Positions 60,702-64,000 of a stretch of DNA of 64,000 bases are shown piece by piece. The stretch's first letter is position 1, and the number at the start of each line of letters is the position of its first letter. The notes under the pieces were generated by a model that was not told the origin of the DNA, searched no databases, and worked only from the letters and a program-made list of their open reading frames with translations. Made by a program: the position numbers and the translations under genes. The stretch is taken from the NCBI RefSeq assembly GCF_016904955.1, contig NZ_JADIKE010000039.1:62001-126000 (forward strand). Direction: 5' to 3'. This DNA comes from Dyella flava. GTDB taxonomy: Bacteria > Pseudomonadota > Gammaproteobacteria > Xanthomonadales > Rhodanobacteraceae.

Positions 60702-60729
60702 AAAAAGGCCGGCGAATGCCGGCCTTTTT
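60702..60729 (+). terminator. Intrinsic terminator, second cold-shock gene
   Basis: AAAAAGGCCGGC pairs with GCCGGCCTTTTT around GAAT, 21 nt after the stop. Confidence 0.95.
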
Positions 60730-60762
60730 GTATCTGTCTTATGCATTGGCTAATCTGCGCCG

Positions 60763-61677
60763 ATGTCTGCATCCCTTACATCACCCACGACGAACGCGAT
60801 CGCCAGCATGGTCGTACCTGTCGTTTCGCGCGACGGTGCGCGCAGTGAACTGATTCTTGTGCAACCTGCCGATTATCCGCGGCATGTGCTGTATTGGTTG
60901 CCTGCGATGGGCGTGCCTGCCAAGCACTATCTGCCGTTGGCTGAAGCCTTTGCGGCGCACGGCATTGCCCTGGTGCTGCACGAATGGCGAGGTATCGGTT
61001 CCAGTGATCGTCGCGCGGGAAGACGTTGCGACTGGGGTTACCGTGAATTGCTCCAGGCCGACGTGCCCGCCGGTGTTGAAGAGGCCAGAACTCGTTGGCC
61101 GCATGCCAAGCTCTGGCTCGGTGGTCACAGTCTGGGCGGTCAGCTGTCTTGCCTTTACGCCAGTCTCCACCCGGACGTCTTTACCGGTCTTGTGTTGATT
61201 GCCAGTGGCGCACCTTATTGGCGGCGTTTTCCGCGTGGTGCGTCGATTCTTCCGGCATTTCTGCTTGCCTCGCCGCTCGCACGATTGTTGGGGTATTTGC
61301 CGGGACGAAGAATCGGCTTTGGTGGCAATGAAGCGCGCGGAGTCATTGCTGATTGGTCGCGCAGCGGACGCACCGGGCGGTATGCTGCAAAGGGCATGCA
61401 GGCGGATTTTGATCAGCAACTGGCTGCATTGCGCTTGCCTGTGATGGCTTTGCGTTTGAGCAATGACTGGCTGGTGCCATCCGGCTCATTGGAATGGCTG
61501 TTGGGCCTCATGCCTGAAGCACCCAGGCAGGTTGGCCTGGTGACTTCCGGGCAACTGGCGGGACAACGTGCCGATCATTTCACTTGGATGAAAGTGCCCG
61601 ATTCGCTTGCGGGGCAGCTGGCCGAATGGATGGATCATTCTGTAGTCATTCGTCCCCATCATAGGGAGCCGGCTTGA
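60763..61677 (+). CDS. Alpha/beta hydrolase (serine aminopeptidase S33-like)
   Basis: A 304-residue serine hydrolase. The nucleophile elbow GGHSLGGQ (about residues 125-132) contains the serine, VLHEWRGIGSSDRR is a typical pre-nucleophile loop, and an acid and His are expected in MALRLSNDWLVPS and QRADHFTWM. It lacks a signal peptide. Substrate unknown. The gene is followed by the OYE gene on the same strand with 52 bp between; cotranscription is likely. Confidence 0.87.
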   Translation: MSASLTSPTTNAIASMVVPVVSRDGARSELILVQPADYPRHVLYWLPAMGVPAKHYLPLAEAFAAHGIALVLHEWRGIGSSDRRAGRRCDWGYRELLQADVPAGVEEARTRWPHAKLWLGGHSLGGQLSCLYASLHPDVFTGLVLIASGAPYWRRFPRGASILPAFLLASPLARLLGYLPGRRIGFGGNEARGVIADWSRSGRTGRYAAKGMQADFDQQLAALRLPVMALRLSNDWLVPSGSLEWLLGLMPEAPRQVGLVTSGQLAGQRADHFTWMKVPDSLAGQLAEWMDHSVVIRPHHREPA

Positions 61678-61729
61678 TCATCGGCGGTTCGCCGCCATGT
61701 GTCTGGTCTTACACGGATTGCAGCGTCCC

Positions 61730-62788
61730 ATGAAACTGTTCGAACCCTACCAGCAACGCAGCCTTACCTTGCGCAATCGCATTATCGTGTCACCGATGTG
61801 CCAGTACTCGGCCACCGACGGTGTGCCGGACCATTGGCACCTCGTGCATCTAGGCAGCCGCGCGGTGGGTGGGGCGGCTGCGGTGATCGCGGAAGCGACT
61901 GCCGTCTCAGCCGAAGGGCGCATTTCCGCGCACGACACCGGTATCTGGAACGATGCGCAGGTCGAAGCGTGGCGGCCGATCACCGCATTCATCGCGGCGC
62001 AAGGCGCCGTTGCGGGTGTACAGCTTGCGCATGCGGGCCGCAAAGCCAGCGTGTGGCGTCCGTGGGAGGGCGGTGCTTCCTTGCCGGCTGATCAGGGCGC
62101 ATGGCAGACCGTCGCTCCTTCGGCTATTCCGTTCGACCATGACTGGCACGTCCCAAAGGCGCTGGATGCCGCTGGCATTCGCAAGGTGATCGAGGATTTT
62201 CGCGCGGCAGCCGTGCGTGCGCGGCAGGCGGGATTCAGCTTGATCGAGCTGCATGGCGCACACGGTTATCTGTTGCATCAGTTTATGTCGCCGTTGAGCA
62301 ATCATCGCAGCGATGAGTACGGTGGCAGTTTCGAAAATCGCACTCGTCTGGTGCGTGAAGTCATCTCTGCCGTGCGTGAAGTATGGCCGGACGATTTGCC
62401 TCTGTGGCTGCGCATTTCTGCGACCGACTGGGCTGATGGTGGCTGGAGCATTGACGAAAGCGTGCGCCTGGCTGGCGAGCTCCGTGCATGGGGTGTGGAT
62501 CTGGTCGACGTTTCCAGCGGTGGTCTGGTACCGCACGTAAAGATTCCTATCGCCCCCGGTTACCAAGTGCCCTTCGCCGCGCGTATCCGGCAGGAAACCG
62601 GCATTGCTACCGGCGCGGTCGGTTTGATCACGGAGCCGACGCAGGCGGACGGCATCGTTGCGGGCGGCGCAGCCGATCTTGTGCTGATTGCCCGGGCGAG
62701 TTTGCGTGATCCGTATTTCCCGCGTCGTGCTGCGCAGGAACTAGGTGCAACCATCGTTCCACCAGAGCAATATCAACGAGCCTGGTAA
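61730..62788 (+). CDS. Old-yellow-enzyme-type NADH:flavin oxidoreductase, YqjM-like
   Basis: A 352-residue FMN-binding TIM barrel. VSPMCQYSATDGVP at about 20-33 carries the YqjM-type Cys; AHAGRKASVW, FDHDWHVP, IELHGAHGYLLHQFMSPLSNHRSDEYGGS and GAVGLITEP are OYE signatures. Such enzymes reduce activated C=C bonds with NAD(P)H. The stop TAA is followed directly by the ATG of the pirin gene, so the two are almost certainly one transcript. An upstream frame adds 11 codons without support. Confidence 0.93.
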   Translation: MKLFEPYQQRSLTLRNRIIVSPMCQYSATDGVPDHWHLVHLGSRAVGGAAAVIAEATAVSAEGRISAHDTGIWNDAQVEAWRPITAFIAAQGAVAGVQLAHAGRKASVWRPWEGGASLPADQGAWQTVAPSAIPFDHDWHVPKALDAAGIRKVIEDFRAAAVRARQAGFSLIELHGAHGYLLHQFMSPLSNHRSDEYGGSFENRTRLVREVISAVREVWPDDLPLWLRISATDWADGGWSIDESVRLAGELRAWGVDLVDVSSGGLVPHVKIPIAPGYQVPFAARIRQETGIATGAVGLITEPTQADGIVAGGAADLVLIARASLRDPYFPRRAAQELGATIVPPEQYQRAW

Positions 62789-63682
62789 ATGGCAGGAGAT
62801 CCGAACGTGCAGCAGCGTCCCACCTTGATCGAGAATGCCCGCCTGCACGATCTGGGCGATGGTTTCATCGTGCGGCGCATGTTGCCGGTCTTGCTGGCCC
62901 GTCATGTCGGTCCGTTTGTGTTCTACGACCACATGGGCCCGGCTGAATTCGAGCCGGGCAGAGGCATGGACGTGCGGCCGCATCCGCATATCGGACTGGC
63001 CACAGTGACCTGGCTGTTCGAAGGCACTATTCGTCATCGCGATAGCCTGGGCAGCTTGGCTGACATCACGCCCGGTGCGGTGAACTGGATGACGGCCGGG
63101 CAAGGCATCGTGCATTCCGAGCGCACGCCACCGGACGCGCGCCGCGACGGGCAGCGCATGCATGGCATCCAGGTGTGGGTGGCTTTGCCGCGCGCGGATG
63201 AAGAGGTTCCGCCGGAATTTCATCATCACGATGCCGAAAGCCTGCCGCATATCCGTCAGAACGGCGCGGAACTGGTGTTGATCGCCGGTACCGCCTATGG
63301 CGAAGCTTCGCCGGTGAAAGTGTTCGCGCCGATGTTCTTTATCGAAGCCCGTTTGGAAGCCGGTGCCGAACTCGCCTTGCCACAAGAGCATGTCGAGCGT
63401 GGTGTGCATGTGATCGAAGGCGAGCTTGGCTGGGGCGATGTAACGCTAGCGGTGGCGCAGATGGCGGTGCAGGCCGGAGAATCAGCACCGGTTCTGCGTG
63501 CAAAAACAGCCAGCCGCGTGATGCTGTTTGGGGGCGCACCACTGGATGGTGAACGCCACCTGTGGTGGAACTTCGTATCCAGTTCGCGCGAACGTATCGA
63601 GCAGGCCAAGGCGGACTGGGCTGCCCAACGTTTCGGCAAAGTGGCAGGGGACGAACAGGAATTCATCCCGCTGCCGGGTTAA
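62789..63682 (+). CDS. Pirin family protein
   Basis: A 297-residue bicupin protein. RPHPHIGLATVTWLFEG is the N-terminal metal-binding cupin (His pair and Glu), and GQGIVHSE adds a further ligand near residue 110. Pirins act as quercetin dioxygenases or redox-sensitive regulators; activity here is open. The ATG follows the stop of the OYE gene with zero spacing, so translation is probably coupled. Followed by the Mpo1-like gene about 90 bp downstream. Confidence 0.93.
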   Translation: MAGDPNVQQRPTLIENARLHDLGDGFIVRRMLPVLLARHVGPFVFYDHMGPAEFEPGRGMDVRPHPHIGLATVTWLFEGTIRHRDSLGSLADITPGAVNWMTAGQGIVHSERTPPDARRDGQRMHGIQVWVALPRADEEVPPEFHHHDAESLPHIRQNGAELVLIAGTAYGEASPVKVFAPMFFIEARLEAGAELALPQEHVERGVHVIEGELGWGDVTLAVAQMAVQAGESAPVLRAKTASRVMLFGGAPLDGERHLWWNFVSSSRERIEQAKADWAAQRFGKVAGDEQEFIPLPG

Positions 63683-63770
63683 GCACCAGGCAGCGGGCGT
63701 CGCGGCAGGTCGGGCACGGTGGCTGTATTGGGATTAAGCTGATCATATTCGTCCAGCGGGAGGTGCGTTG

Positions 63771-64000
63771 ATGTCCGCTTTCGCCAGCTTTCATGACTTC
63801 TATCCCTATTATCTGAACGAACATCGCGATCGCCGTTGCCGCCGTCTGCATTTCATCGGCAGCTCGCTGGTATTGCTGATTGTGCTGTGCGCGCTGTTTT
63901 CGGGCCGGTTGGCGTGGCTATGGCTGGCGCCGGTTGCCGGTTATGGCTTTGCCTGGATTGGTCATTTTGTTTTCGAGAAGAATCGGCCGGCGACGTTTCA
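63771..64000 (+). CDS. Mpo1/DUF962-like membrane protein, 3' end cut
   Basis: The first 76 codons of a small membrane protein, truncated by the window edge. The start MSAFASFHDFYPYYLNEHRD and the sequence HFIGSSLVLLIVLCALFSGR and GYGFAWIGHFVFEKNRPATF match the DUF962/YGL010w (Mpo1-like) family. The yeast homologue is a dioxygenase in sphingolipid alpha-oxidation; conserved His residues are visible here. The start has GGGAGGTG 7 nt upstream. Confidence 0.88.
   Translation, partial: MSAFASFHDFYPYYLNEHRDRRCRRLHFIGSSLVLLIVLCALFSGRLAWLWLAPVAGYGFAWIGHFVFEKNRPATF

Overview
The window looks like chromosomal DNA of a GC-rich gammaproteobacterium of the Xanthomonadales, most likely the family Rhodanobacteraceae (Dyella/Luteibacter/Rhodanobacter type). 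This is an inference from gene families and composition: a MetNIQ importer, YajQ, SelO, OMPLA, exported chitinases with CBM5/12 and Pro-Thr linkers, YXWGXW and DUF3014 proteins, and an EAL-CBS-GGDEF protein beside a chemoreceptor. No rRNA, tRNA, CRISPR array, prophage or transposase gene was recognised. Genes lie on both strands in many short transcription units, and many convergent pairs are separated by a hairpin terminator.

Layout. 1-5.8 kb: a ChaA-type Ca2+/H+ antiporter cut by the left edge, an alpha/beta hydrolase, an MHS-family permease overlapping a CHAP-like hydrolase, a membrane-anchored Mrr-like protein and two tandem paralogues of an unrecognised 123-124 aa protein. 5.8-11.3 kb: an EAL-CBS-GGDEF protein next to a chemoreceptor, an MFS exporter and a VOC protein. 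12-15.3 kb: tandem duplicated GH18 chitinases. 15.4-25.3 kb: a PAS-GAF-GGDEF cyclase, a sulfotransferase, a DUF3014 protein, a YXWGXW protein, DinB, SDR, ThpR, an exported methyltransferase and a third chitinase. 25.3-35.6 kb: an oxidoreductase-like small protein, an S10 peptidase, an OPT transporter, an rRNA methyltransferase/pseudouridine synthase pair, SelO, an SH3 protein and FKBP. 35.7-43 kb: an attenuator-controlled DAHP synthase, GNAT, DUF1345, YajQ, BaiN-like flavoprotein, HIBADH-like dehydrogenase, YaiI, PhzF and rhomboid. 43-64 kb: a histone-H1-like protein, surface lipoproteins, cytochrome c, PncB, MetNIQ, glutathione peroxidase, PBP4, MATE, SlyD, an FAD monooxygenase, OMPLA, YcaQ, two cold-shock proteins, an alpha/beta hydrolase, an OYE-pirin pair and a cut Mpo1-like gene.

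Themes. Three genes encode chitin degradation, with a fourth exported function (S10 peptidase) and an oligopeptide transporter nearby. Cyclic-di-GMP is represented by an EAL/GGDEF protein, a canonical cyclase and the YajQ-type binding protein.

The most distinctive signals are regulatory or structural. First, a 26-residue leader peptide with seven aromatic codons in eight, followed by an intrinsic terminator upstream of aroG, with competing pairings expected of a ribosome-mediated attenuator that senses all three aromatic amino acids. Second, two related MITE-like elements (20918-21188 and 25350-25733) share an architecture: TA-flanked terminal inverted repeats, an inner large hairpin and small GTAC hairpins. 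One of them fills essentially the whole divergent promoter region of a chitinase gene. Third, the two cold-shock genes share a conserved 5' leader, and the two tandem chitinase genes share a 22-bp leader block.
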